Part shown: positions 22,061 through 31,987 of the stretch, one piece after another
Layout of the letters: each line of letters starts with the position of its first letter
Numbering within the stretch: the stretch's first letter is position 1
Assembly (NCBI RefSeq): GCF_029227915.1
Contig: NC_079887.1
Location: forward strand, 9,176,001-9,240,000
Length of the DNA: 64,000 nt
Reading direction: 5' to 3'
From: Hydractinia symbiolongicarpus
Lineage: Eukaryota > Cnidaria > Hydrozoa > Anthoathecata > Hydractiniidae
Program-made: the position numbers and the translations under genes
Notes under the pieces: generated by a model
Told to the model about the DNA's origin: nothing
The model's input: only the letters and a program-made list of their open reading frames with translations
Databases searched by the model: none

Positions 22061-22545
22061 CTTCTTGCATTCATGCGCCTTTGCTATGATATCTTCCTAT
22101 CATCGCTCGGAAAAGTCAATAGTCGAATTCCCAACTTTTTTTTTTTTAATTTCTGGAAATTAATCTGGAAAGAAAAAAAAAGACTTGCTTACCCGTGATA
22201 AATAAGCAACATTGAATAACCTAATGATTTTTTTTATTTGTCCTATAAGTTATATTTGAAGAAATTATTTACCTAAGGAAGCGTTTTCCTGAAATAAATT
22301 TACGAAAAGATAAACTACTTAAAACAGCTATCCAAATATTTGATTTACAAACAATTGATTTTTTTGCACTTCGTCCAAACAAACAACATGTTTAAAAAAT
22401 TAAAAAAAAAATCCCAAAAATTGCTGAGTCATTGTTTACTTGAGTAAGCATATTGTTTTATTCAATAATTTTATATATACAATCAGAGACATACAATAAT
22501 TATGAAGAATAGGACGCTTGATATAATTCGTACGTAATTCAACAT

Positions 22546-22581
22546 CACGTGCCTGTCACGTGATTCACCTTGTTGTATAAA
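22546..22581 (+). promoter_or_regulatory. Promoter of peptide gene 2: two CACGTG E-boxes and TATA box
   Basis: CACGTG at 22,546-22,551 and 22,557-22,562; the position of the third box of copy 1 reads TACGTA (22,531-22,536). TATAAA at 22,576-22,581, 45 bp before the ATG. Confidence 0.65.
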
Positions 22582-22625
22582 GCGTAAGTTCTGCAGTACT
22601 TGATCATTTGATACTTACTGTCAAT

Positions 22626-22820
22626 ATGGTTGTGTTAAATTTATGCTTTTCCCTTGTTGTCTACGCTTTGGCACTGGTACACACATTTTGCGCACCAATC
22701 GATTTTATATGTTCACAAGCATGTTCTGCAGATTTTCAACAGTGTGTTTCGATTATAGACGACTTGCGTCGCTATATAACCTGCTTCCAAGGAAACAACA
22801 TATGTGTAAAGGCATGCTAG
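22626..22820 (+). CDS. Secreted six-cysteine peptide, copy 2
   Basis: A 64-residue single-exon precursor closely related to copy 1: signal peptide core LNLCFSLVVYALAL, mature start APIDF, and cysteines at 29, 33, 40, 53, 60 and 64 with identical mirror spacing. The start is the second ATG of the open frame (22,626); an upstream non-ATG extension is not shared. It differs from copy 1 mainly in the 12-residue central loop (DDLRRY against EDLHGH) and in conservative changes elsewhere, while all cysteines, the SADFQQC segment and the C-terminal Cys are kept. Promoter with E-boxes and TATA is intact, so it is likely functional. Function inferred only as a secreted disulfide-rich peptide. Confidence 0.75.
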   Translation: MVVLNLCFSLVVYALALVHTFCAPIDFICSQACSADFQQCVSIIDDLRRYITCFQGNNICVKAC

Positions 22821-24040
22821 AGGAAAGAAAATTCAAAGTTTATAAACAAAAGATGTATCTTCATAGCTGTTTTTTATTGTTACTGAAGAGATGTTCACGT
22901 TGTTTAGGAAACACATTTTTGTTCCTGGCAGCGTAAATTCTTTAAAGTGTTCGTAAACAATTATTTATAAATATTTATCCATATGGTTGTACAGTGGCAT
23001 ACTATTTTATAACCCTCCGTATATAATGTTTATAATATTTTGAGATATTTGTTCTCAAGAGAATTTTCTCGAAGCTAATAGGACGGGGAATTAGCCGGCT
23101 ATATGTATCTGAGCATGCGCAGTTGTTTTGGTTTCGATTCACTGCGCCAAGTTGAAACTACTTCTAATATTTACCGGCGAAATGTCTCGCTAAACTTTTA
23201 GAAAATTGGAATGCAATCATCAGTGTTTTTATAAGAAAAACCCATTTCTGAAATTTAAAATAACTGTTTTTTGTTTTTATTACCCAAAGAGTGTTTACGT
23301 TCAATATTTTAAATTCGCAACATGTTTTGTTGTTTTTCGCGGAAATCAAAGAAAATTTTCCTAGGAATATGTTTCGTGAAAATCCACTTTTAGAAAGTAT
23401 GGCGCCAATCATTTCATTATGCGATTGTCCTATGAAATGTGTCTGGAAGATCGTAGACGCGGTTAACTTTGCCGATGTATGCGAAAAATTTAAAAAAATA
23501 ATCCTATTTTCAAGATTTAATTCTGACAGATCGTCTGTCAATTCGTAACCGGCGTTGTTATCTCTAAACATGTCTTAAAAATAATTAACTGTGAAGTAAA
23601 GTAAATTAGTTGAGAAAAAAAAGCCTTGGTTTTGTCACTCAAGTTATCCCATAAGGATTCTGTCAACGTGCTCTGTTTCTTTAACTTTGTGGCTTTACAA
23701 CCCTTACGAATTTTTTTATTACAGTAAATGTATAGCATTGAGCTAACCCAAGCCTGCAATTTTGGACTCTCAGGGTAATCTATAGCGCGAAATTCAAAAC
23801 GAGTCAGTCTAACAGACAGAAACAACAACAACTTTAAGAGCCGGATACAATACAATTTTTTTTGCATATTAAAACTTGACTTTTTAACCATAGCTGATCT
23901 TTTTTCCGATACATTCCTATTAGCTTTGTGAAATTTCTATTTAGAGCGAATACCTCAAAATGTTCTTAACATTATATACGGAGGGTAAGAGAATAGTATA
24001 CCACAGTACAAACACACGGTTCGTATTCATAAATAATTCT

Positions 24041-24364
24041 TTACGAACAATTTAAAGAATTTACGCAGCCAGGAAAGGAAAATGTTTTTCTAAAAAACGT
24101 GAACATCTGTCCAATAATATTGAAAAACCAGTTATGATGATACATCTTTCGCGTATAAACCTCTTTCCTCTGGCATACCTTTACACATGTGTTGTTTCCT
24201 TGGTAGCTCGTTATATGGCCACCCAAGTCGTCTATAATCGAAACACACTGTTGAAAATCTGCATAACATGCTTGTGAACATATAAAATCGATTGGTGCGC
24301 AAAATGTGTGTACCAGTGCCAAAGCGTAGACAACAAGAAAAAAGCATAAATTTAACACAACCAT
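24041..24364 (-). pseudogene. Secreted cysteine peptide, copy 3, degraded
   Basis: ATG at 24,362-24,364 starts the same 64-residue frame, down to 24,173. The fourth cysteine is Ser (GGHITSYQGNNTC), giving five cysteines in the mature part, so one disulfide cannot form. The stop codon after the last Cys has become CAG (24,170-24,172), and the frame runs on for about 43 residues of former 3' UTR to 24,041. The promoter has lost its TATA box. Probably a pseudogene, although the signal peptide and the other cysteines are intact. Confidence 0.7.
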
Positions 24365-24426
24365 ATTGACAGTAAGTATCAAATGATCAAGTACTGCAGA
24401 GTTACATTTTCTACAACAAGGTGACT

Positions 24427-24458
24427 CACGTGACAGGCACGTGATGTTGAACCACGTG
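24427..24458 (-). promoter_or_regulatory. Promoter remnant of copy 3: three E-boxes, TATA lost
   Basis: CACGTG at 24,427-24,432, 24,438-24,443 and 24,453-24,458. Where copies 1 and 2 have the TATA box, this copy reads TTGTAGAAAATG on the minus strand. Confidence 0.6.
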
Positions 24459-25199
24459 ACACACAAGTTATTTTTCTTATTAAGTTCTCCTGTCTCCATG
24501 ATTATCCTATGCCAAAGTTGTTGAAATAAATACTTTGAAAAAAAACAATGTGCTTACCCAGGTTAAAAATGACTAAACAATTTTTGGGAAGTTTTTTCCT
24601 AATTATTTAAATATGTTGTTTGTTTGGTGCAAAGTGCAAAAAAATCAATTGTTTGAAATCAAATACTTGGATAACTGTTTTAAGACCTTTATCTTTTCGT
24701 AAATTTATTTCAGGGAAACGCTTTCTTAAGTAAACAATTTCTTAAAATTTAACTTATAGAAAAATTAAAAAAAATAATTAGGTTATTTAACGTGACTCTT
24801 TTATCACGGGTAAGAATGTGATTTTTTTTCTTTCTAGATTAAAGAAAATTACAATAAACTAGCTGGAAATCAACTATTGATTTTTCTGAGCAATGATCGG
24901 AAGATATCATGCCAAAAGCGCACAAATACAAGAATATTTTTTTCTGTAATTAAACTTATTCCCGAAAATTATATATTCTAACCACCTGTTTCCAGGAAAT
25001 TCCTCTTGTCGAAAATATTTTGTGAATTTAGAAAAACCACAGTTGTGGCTTTATTTTGTCATTATAATCTGTAACATGATAACAAAGATTGAACTCAACA
25101 TGTTTTAATTTTACTTATTTAATTTTATCAATTGCCTCACATATTCGTAGCATTATGAATATAACAATACTCTTGTAGTATAATAAGTTCCAGCTTTCT

Positions 25200-26100
25200 T
25201 CTTGGTGAATCGCATGATCGAATTAAATGTCGTGGAAATTTGACTTAATAACTGTGACAAATGAGACCTTTTTTACTAGGAGAAATACCATTCTTTCAAA
25301 CTTGGAATGACTGCTTAAACTCCGCAGTGACATTGGGGAATGTGCTAGCGCATTAGTAAATAATTAAAATGAATCAGTAATTTTTTCTTGTGGTACCACT
25401 CCTAGCTTCAAAATGCGCTGAAAAAGTGAAAACAGTTTTCAAAACCGAGATTCCTAACTTTTTAAAGCAGTAGCAATGCGTTTGTAATACAAGAATTACG
25501 TCGCATATTTGTACCAAGATGAATTTAGCGATAATCTTCAGATGTTATTAGCTTACGGCGCTTTTAACGGTGAAGCTACTCGCTGTGGGGCACGAGTGAT
25601 ATGAATGGAAATTTTAGCGTAGTAAATGTGATAAGAAACACCTTTCCATAGCAAGAAATAATATTTTTCAAAGCCTTTAATAACTGCTTAAACTCGACAG
25701 CGAGATTCGGCGCTGCGCTATCGTTTAGTAAAGAAATAAGATGAATAAGTCTTTTTTTACAGAGGTACCACTCCTAGCTTTACACGGGCGCTAAAGAAGT
25801 TAAGACAGTTTCAAAAACCGAATCACATTGCTTTTATAACGGTACCGGTGCGTGATACAACAGTTGCGTCACTTATTTGTACCAACATGAATTAATTTAA
25901 TATTGACCATGGGAAACGAGTGAAATGATGGTACACTTTAGTTTAGTAAACGTGATAATAGAGTTACCTTTCCGCAGCAAGAAATATCATTTTTCCAAAC
26001 TTGGAGTGATTGCTTGGAAAAATCCACTTGGGCGGAAAAACAATGGAAATCTTTTGATTTTGAATTTTGATGATATTAGCAAATATGTCGGTATATTGAA
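25200..26100 (+). repeat. Degenerate ~350 bp tandem repeat (about 2.5 units)
   Basis: Units recur at roughly 330-365 bp, recognised by the block (G)AGAAATA-C-ATT-TTTC-AA followed by ACTGCTTAAACTC (25,280; 25,650; 25,980), GGTACCACTCCTAGCTT (25,391 and 25,763) and a CGAGTGAAATGAT-like block. The same repeat occurs at 32,690-33,260 in the same orientation. No gene inside. Confidence 0.7.
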
Positions 26101-26374
26101 TACCGCCTTTTACCAAAAGAAATAATCTGAAAATGTAAAAATAAACGTTTGCAAAAAGTAATTCCTATTTTAAACAAAAAACTTCCTTAAATCTTTTACA
26201 CAATGTCAAATCACACGAAATCTTCCCAACGAAATTTCAGACAAAATATAAAATCAACGGCTCGCAAGGTGTAAAATCTAGTTTGTAGAAAGTTACAACA
26301 TTGACAGTCACAACACCCACATCTACTGCACCAATAATAACAATGTCACAAAAAACACATCTCAAATATGTATA

Positions 26375-26515
26375 ACTAGTCGTTAGCCCGTTGAAAATCC
26401 ACGGGATCTTCCGTCCTTTTTATACCGCATTGCGTGCTTCTCGCTATTGCGCAGCTAAGCTACCAATTTGCGTGACAGACAGACAGACAGACGTGTACGG
26501 GCATTATAATATAGA
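26375..26515 (-). mobile_element. Mini-Helitron, minus strand
   Basis: Minus-strand start TCTATATTATAATGCCCG at 26,515, a CGTCTGTCTGTCTGTC stretch, a 3' hairpin CCCGTGGATTTTCAACGGG and an end at CGACTAGT (26,375). 141 bp, same family as 8,481-8,868 and 15,206-15,342. Confidence 0.7.
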
Positions 26516-26619
26516 TATATCTCATGTGATTATGTTGAAAACCTTCAATATTTTAATATGAAGTATAACAAAAAGGCTTGCAAGACTACGCATAGGTCTA
26601 TGAAAATAAGTCCTTTACG

Positions 26620-27960
26620 CATTTTAAACATTGTCTTTTCCCTAACTGCTTATACAACAATATCAAAAAGCCATAGGTTGGAAAACATTAAATTCAAATT
26701 TTGAAAAAACATTAATTCGGGTGCATACAATTCTCTCCCGCAAAAATACGCAGAAAATATAAAATTTAACTGTTTAACAAAACAATTTTTTGGTCTAATG
26801 ATCCGTACTGAATGTACTGAACATTTTAAAGTGGAATGTCAAAAAAGCAATGAGCAAGGAGTAAATTTAAAATCAACGAAAATCATTATTTTGAAAACAT
26901 TGCATATATAGTCCTTTCTCACAAAGTTCACACTGAATGTAGAATACAAAGATTTCTAGGGAAAAAATCAAAATCAATAAAAATCTGTTCAATTAGCATG
27001 TTCTATATTGTCTTTACACATAAAATCTTCCACAAAAAGGATATGAAACACATCAAAGTCAAAGTCATTTCAATGCATACAAAAATACAACTTGGAAAGT
27101 GTGGAATATCGGATTAATTCTTTTAGTATTTATACTTGCATACGATCCTGTCATGTCATGTCAAAAAAACGAAAACAGTTTCAGTCCGAACATTCAGTAA
27201 TTTTTTATCATAACCAAATATTCATTCCTGCAAAATTTTGTGAAATTCTTTACAAAAACAAAAACGTGAAACCGTGAAATTTTCTTCCAGCAAAAATGAC
27301 ATCACATACAGTTAATTTACGGTTTAAAAAAGTTTATAACACAAAATATATGAATAAATCAACTTACACAACAGCTCACAGTGAAGTCTAACTGTACAAA
27401 AATTTGTTTTTTCAGTACATTTCTTGTGATCTTTTTCCGCGAAAGTTACACAGCATTTCAGGCAACACAAGCAATATAAACGGACAACCATATCCTCTTC
27501 TCGGAAATTTTTATCACAAATGTCAAAAACACATACAAATTTCCCCAAAAAATGTCAACAACCTTTGTAAAAATATCAACCACCACTCTTGCAAAAAATT
27601 ATAAGCTGATGATTTGCATGCTGGCTTACAAAAGTTTAACAAAACAATAAAACTTACTCCAATTGAGGCATATACATTAAGCTTAACAAAATCGTTGCTC
27701 CTAAAGAAAAGTTTACAGAAAACGTGAAAAAAAATTAATTCTCGCACTATCCTAAAAGTTCAATAACATTTTGTAAGATTTTATGGCTTGTTACATCATA
27801 ATTCGTGATCAAATAAGATTCCTAAATTTGACTACCAAGGTTGATAAAAATAGGTAACAAGAGGAATAACAACATTATGGAGATTGAGGTTAAAATTAGC
27901 TAAGACAGATAGATACCCAGTTAAATATAGGTAAACTGGGAGGACGCGTATAGGCAGCTA
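26620..27960 (-). repeat. Interspersed ~1.8 kb repeat, copy B, distal part
   Basis: Inverted match to 11,570-12,700 of copy A. Interrupted at 27,960 by the composite element; the other part resumes at 31,988. No coding sequence supported. Confidence 0.75.
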
Positions 27961-28164
27961 CAATCCCGGTCAAAAATAATGGCAGTAAACCCTTTTTTCA
28001 TGTGTAGCAAGAGCTTGATAAGTACAAAGCCCCCTTTCCCCCAGTATCAATGTTCAAAAGTTGTGCTAACGCGTTTCCAAGTATTGATAATGGGGGAGAG
28101 GGGGTAAGAAAGGATTATACTGCACTTTTTGTAGCTTACTGCCAATATATTTTGACCGGGATTG
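27961..28164 (+). repeat. 204-bp terminal repeat, left
   Basis: A MITE-like unit with its own ~30-bp inverted ends (CAATCCCGGTCAAAA...TGGCAGTAA and complement). It differs from the right copy at three positions, all C/T transitions. The outer side has the TA; the inner side abuts TC rather than TA. Confidence 0.85.
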
Positions 28165-28767
28165 TCTCTGAAATTTTAGACTTAGAATTTTTTTGGCAAT
28201 TTTTTGCAGTAATTTTTTTGACTTACTTTTTAAATTAATTCTAAAGGTGGATACTATATATATGTTTTGAAGTATGTACCAGCATTGTTTCTTTTGTGCC
28301 ATGCTAAAATTGGAAACAAAAGAAATGCTAAAACAATAGATGACGAGGCGAATGGGGCATTTTTCGATAATCGCGAGACATTATAATATTCCGTGAAAAA
28401 TTGTAGTTAGATGAATACGTTATTGTTACTAATTTTTGTGGGTATTAATTTTGACGCAGTTGTGCGAAAAAAAATTAGTACAGAAGCAACGCGCAAAATG
28501 TTTTGGGAGAAAAGTACTACGCGCAAAAAATATATATATACCTTTTCAAGAATGAAAGGGTACATGTATATTGAGTCAAAAATTTAGAAAATTAGTACCA
28601 ATAAGGTAGTGCTAAGCTCTGTAAGGAAGATCGAACTGAAAAAAGGACCTTGTTTATGTTTGTTTTGCATGTACATAACTGCCAACAGAAACAATGATAA
28701 CAACAACATGTATATTTTCGTTTTTCTAGAAAGATATATATAAACATAAAACCAGCGCAAAATCAAA

Positions 28768-29883
28768 ATGTCCCCAAAAAACAGTCGGGGTAAGTATCAA
28801 AAAATGGACCTACAAACTTCCATGAAGTTGAGGATATTGCATCAGGAGAACGGTCTGAGTTGTTATGAGCTTGTCAAGCGTTATGGAAAACAGTTTGCAA
28901 AGCGGACCATTTACAGGCATGCAAAAAAACCTATGAAAATCGCTGCCCCGTTCGATCCACGGAAAGAAAACCAAGGTCGCCCTCGAAAGTTGTCTATCCG
29001 TATGGAACGAATTATTGTCAGGACTGTGGCACAATTGCGACGGAATGGGGTACAGTTCTCCTCGAAGAAAGTTCAAGAGACAGCAGGACTCGGCTGGAAG
29101 ATAAGTAACAGAGACATACGACGTTGTTTGCAGAAACATGGTTACAAGTATTGTCAATCAAGGAAAAAAGGACTTTTGAGCGTGAAAGACAAATCCATTC
29201 GCACAAAGTTTGCTAGGCAACAGTTAAATCTCCCGGCCGAGTACTGGACTAAGGAGATTGGGTTTAATTTGGATGGGATTGGATTTGCATTTTAGCCCAA
29301 ACCGGCTGGAGAGGCGAGAACAGTATCAAGTATGACCTGGCGTAGGCCCAACGAAGGTCTTTCTATCACAACAAAAGGACAAAAAGAAGGCAGTGGGGGT
29401 AAGATGGCAAATTTTTTTGTTGCGATTAGTTTTGGTAATGGGGTTGTCATGTGTCACCATCATGACTGGAAAATCACTGGCGACAATTTTGCCAGGTATG
29501 TTATTGATGAACAATTCCCCACTGCCTTCGCGAAGAGCGAGTCTGCGCTACCGTACAAGTTTCTTCAGGATGGATGTCCTAAACAAAATTCAAAAGCAGC
29601 GAGGGTGGCCTTGGAGCGCAAAGGTTATGTCATGGTCAAAATACCAGCACGCTTCCCGGATATAAACCCAATAGAAAATTTTTTCCACCTGGTTAGGACA
29701 AAATTAAAAGAAGACGAAATGAAACAGAACATCACAGCAGAAACATATGAACAGTTTGTGAACAGAATCAAGCAAACCATGTTGACAGGTATTCCAAAAC
29801 AAACTATTGACAACCTGATATCATTAATGCCAAAAAGGTTGGCACTTGTGCAAAAGCACAAAGGTGCCAGAACAAAATATTAA
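28768..29883 (+). pseudogene. Tc1/mariner transposase (DD34E), one nonsense codon
   Basis: ATG 28,768 to TAA 29,881-29,883, 372 codons including the stop, a normal length for the family. The N-terminal half has a helix-turn-helix (SCYELVKRYGKQFAKRTIYR), a GRPRKL linker at residues ~72-77 and a second DNA-binding segment. The first catalytic Asp lies in FNLDGIGF (residue 169), the second in FLQDGCPKQNS (268) and the Glu in DINPIENFF (303); 34 residues separate the last two. A single in-frame TAG at 29,293-29,295, six codons after the first Asp, is the only lesion; the frame is open before and after. A TATA-like ATATATATAAAC precedes the ATG by ~25 bp. The enzyme would cut and paste the element at TA sites. 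Confidence 0.85.
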
Positions 29884-29913
29884 GTTTTTAAAGATATTTA
29901 GCTGTAAATTCTA

Positions 29914-30112
29914 TGCGTCACAGTGCGTCACTCGGTTTTTTGCATGTGTTTAACTGTTAAATGTATGCGTCACATGCGTCACAACATTTTTTTTAAAGAT
30001 ATATATATACTATTCTTTTAAAACTTTGGATGTGACGCATGTGACGCATTAAATTCTTTTACAGCATAGTACTATATAGCTTGTGACGCATATGTGACGC
30101 ACTTGTGACGCA
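29914..30112. promoter_or_regulatory. Nine-copy octamer array, inward-facing, around an AT-rich core (candidate replication origin)
   Basis: TGCGTCAC occurs at 29,914, 29,924, 29,966 and 29,975; its complement GTGACGCA occurs at 30,032, 30,041, 30,083, 30,094 and 30,105. Neighbours are 9-11 bp apart in groups of two or three. The ~50 bp between the two orientations is almost pure A/T. The array lies between the 3' ends of the transposase and Rep genes. Such iterons beside a Rep gene are typical of rolling-circle origins; a CRE/AP-1-like enhancer is the alternative. I found no clear nonanucleotide stem-loop. Confidence 0.6.
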
Positions 30113-30163
30113 TGGAATATAATAACTTTTAAATGCGAACATAGTTTTTATATATTATACATT

Positions 30164-31468
30164 TTACGCATCCATGCCTTGGATAACCAGGGTGCAAAAA
30201 CAGTGCGGACAAGGTTCTAAGTCTTTCATCGATTCCTTTGGGATTTCTTCAATGAATTTGAATTCTCGCCACCTTGAACTCATCATATCTGTTTCGCGTT
30301 GGTCTCTCTGGTTATATTTTCCAACATGTTCAATTTAACCTTTGCTTGTAGCCAAAATTGGCATGGAATTGTCCCTGCCTATAACCATGTCAGTGGCAAA
30401 CTGGTTTTTAGGCCTTGGCAGGTGAACAGTCTGACCTTCCAACAGGAGGAGAAATTCGTTCCATGCGATTAATTCCGCTGACCACCTAAAATCATTAAGG
30501 TAGGCGAGTTCACATTCATCGAGGCCAACCCATGCGTACTTGCTGCTTGCAGGATTAACAAAACAATTGAAAATTAGTTCTACAAGGTTCAACAAGAATG
30601 ATTTTCCACAATTTGTTGGTCCTGTTAACAGGATATTGTTATTTTTCTTGCGACCACGCTTCAGACATTCTCGCAGAGCATCAGCAAAATATATTGATGC
30701 TATTGTTTCTCAACACTTGCCTTGCACACACCAACCAAGTGCCGTTGCATCCGTCTACGCAGGCTGTGTTTGATTTTTTTACCACAACGTCAAGTCTACA
30801 TTTTTGCTGTCGCTCGATCGCTTTAGGGGCACTGTGCATTTTCCAAGTTACAGAAATGAGTTCTGAGAGTGCCTTTGAAGACTTATTTAAGATAAAATTG
30901 AATAAGTCTGGCTGATTCTCAGCTTGTCTCCGGTTTGCCACTGACATGAGCTGAGTGTCATTTTTTATGTCGTTTTCAACAAGAAACTTGGCAACATCAC
31001 TATTAGATAAGCGTCGTTTAGCTGAAGCTTCCGGTTTTTGTACTGGACCCTCCAAACACCGGCGTTTCTTTGAATTTTGGGAAAAACGAGTGAAACCCCG
31101 CTTTGACACTGGTGATTTGGCATTCTTTAAGTTTGGGTGATTTTTGCTGTGCAAAACTGACTCAAACGGTTTATCTTTGCAAACATAACGGTATGCAGCA
31201 AGTACCCATAGTTTTTGGATGAGAAGTTCACAGAAATCTTACGTGTCTTGTAAATGTGCTGATGAATGGGGCGCCAACGACGGGTTCCACTCAGTTTCAA
31301 TGTCATGTGGTAGTGTTGATGCTCACCATCTGCATGAACCTCTGTACAAGTAGCCCAGTGTTCGACATTAGCCTTAGGCGTCCCTATGGAAAATGCCTCT
31401 AATACGATGTCTGTGAACGCCTTCTGATTTGGAAAAACACTTAGATCTGCTTTGGAGTACGTTAACAT
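30164..31468 (-). pseudogene. Rep protein: HUH endonuclease plus superfamily 3 helicase, broken
   Basis: From ATG 31,468 the frame gives the N-terminal block YMLTYSKADLSVFP, then the metal-binding HUH motif within EHQHYHMTLKL. A frameshift near 31,205 leads to the tyrosine motif AAYRYVCKDKPFES (Y-x-x-x-K). A Ser/Lys-rich linker follows. A frameshift near 30,690 leads to Walker A LLTGPTNCGKSFLLN, Walker B YAWVGLDECE and motif C SMPILATSK. A TAA at 30,335-30,337 interrupts the frame, and the C-terminal end continues with a Cys cluster (EPCPHCFC) to TAA 30,164-30,166. This is the two-domain layout of CRESS-DNA-virus-like Rep proteins found in invertebrate genomes: nick at the origin, then unwind. 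Three lesions, so it is inactive here. An upstream ATG at 31,511 is out of frame by one base. Confidence 0.8.
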
Positions 31469-31783
31469 ATACGTTCTCAAGCTCCTTATCGCTATTTATA
31501 TTGTTTGCCATTCTATATTAGGTTTTATACTTTATTTTATACGTTATTTTAGGCTAGGATGAGAGCTTATTTCTTGTGTTGAATATCATTTGATTTCACT
31601 TTCGTTTTCTTCGAATTTTGGCGCCTAATTTTTATTATCATTTCACTGGATTCGTTACAGAATAGTAGTCTCATAGAAACTAGGGTCAAGTCCACGTGTA
31701 AATTCGAGTTACAGAGGCCTTTTTGACTTTCTCTAGGAAGAAAAAGCCACAACTTTTGTCAAATTTTTTTCTTGAAATTCAGA

Positions 31784-31987
31784 CAATCCCGGTCAAAAAT
31801 AATGGCAGTAAACCCTTTTTTCATGTGTAGCAAGAGCTTGATAAGTACAAAGCCCCCTTTCCTCCAGTACCAATGTTCAAAAGTTGTGCTAACGCGTTTT
31901 CAAGTATTGATAATGGGGGAGAGGGGGTAAGAAAGGATTATACTGCACTTTTTGTAGCTTACTGCCAATATATTTTGACCGGGATTG
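31784..31987 (+). repeat. 204-bp terminal repeat, right
   Basis: Same length and orientation as 27,961-28,164 with three transitions. The inner side abuts GA, the outer side the duplicated TA. Confidence 0.85.

Larger units (their letters stand above)
22061..23690 (+). repeat. Duplicated block, copy 2, carrying a cysteine-peptide gene
   Basis: Collinear with copy 1 (8,210-10,290) but without the Helitron array. It is tail-to-tail with copy 3, about 250-350 bp of unmatched sequence apart. The region downstream of the gene (22,830-23,690) aligns with copy 1, but frames there are not conserved. Confidence 0.8.
23940..24920 (-). repeat. Duplicated block, copy 3 (inverted), with decaying peptide gene
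   Basis: Minus-strand copy of the same block: the 24,590-24,850 segment matches the upstream region of copies 1 and 2, and 23,940-24,170 the downstream region. Shorter and more diverged than copies 1 and 2; it ends near 23,940 where copy 2 continues. Confidence 0.75.
27961..31987. mobile_element. 4,027-bp composite element: Tc1/mariner transposase plus HUH-SF3 Rep, TA target duplication
   Basis: The outer ends are CAATCCCGGTCAAAA at 27,961 and its complement ending at 31,987. It is flanked by TA (27,959-27,960 and 31,988-31,989). Copy A of the surrounding repeat has the uninterrupted sequence CAGCTAGCTA, so one TA was duplicated on insertion, as expected for Tc1/mariner. The outer 204 bp at each end are the same sequence in direct orientation. 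Between them lie a transposase gene (+), a convergent Rep gene (-) and an inward-facing octamer array. The whole could be a composite moved by its terminal MITEs or the product of recombination between a resident MITE and a circular replicon. Confidence 0.75.
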
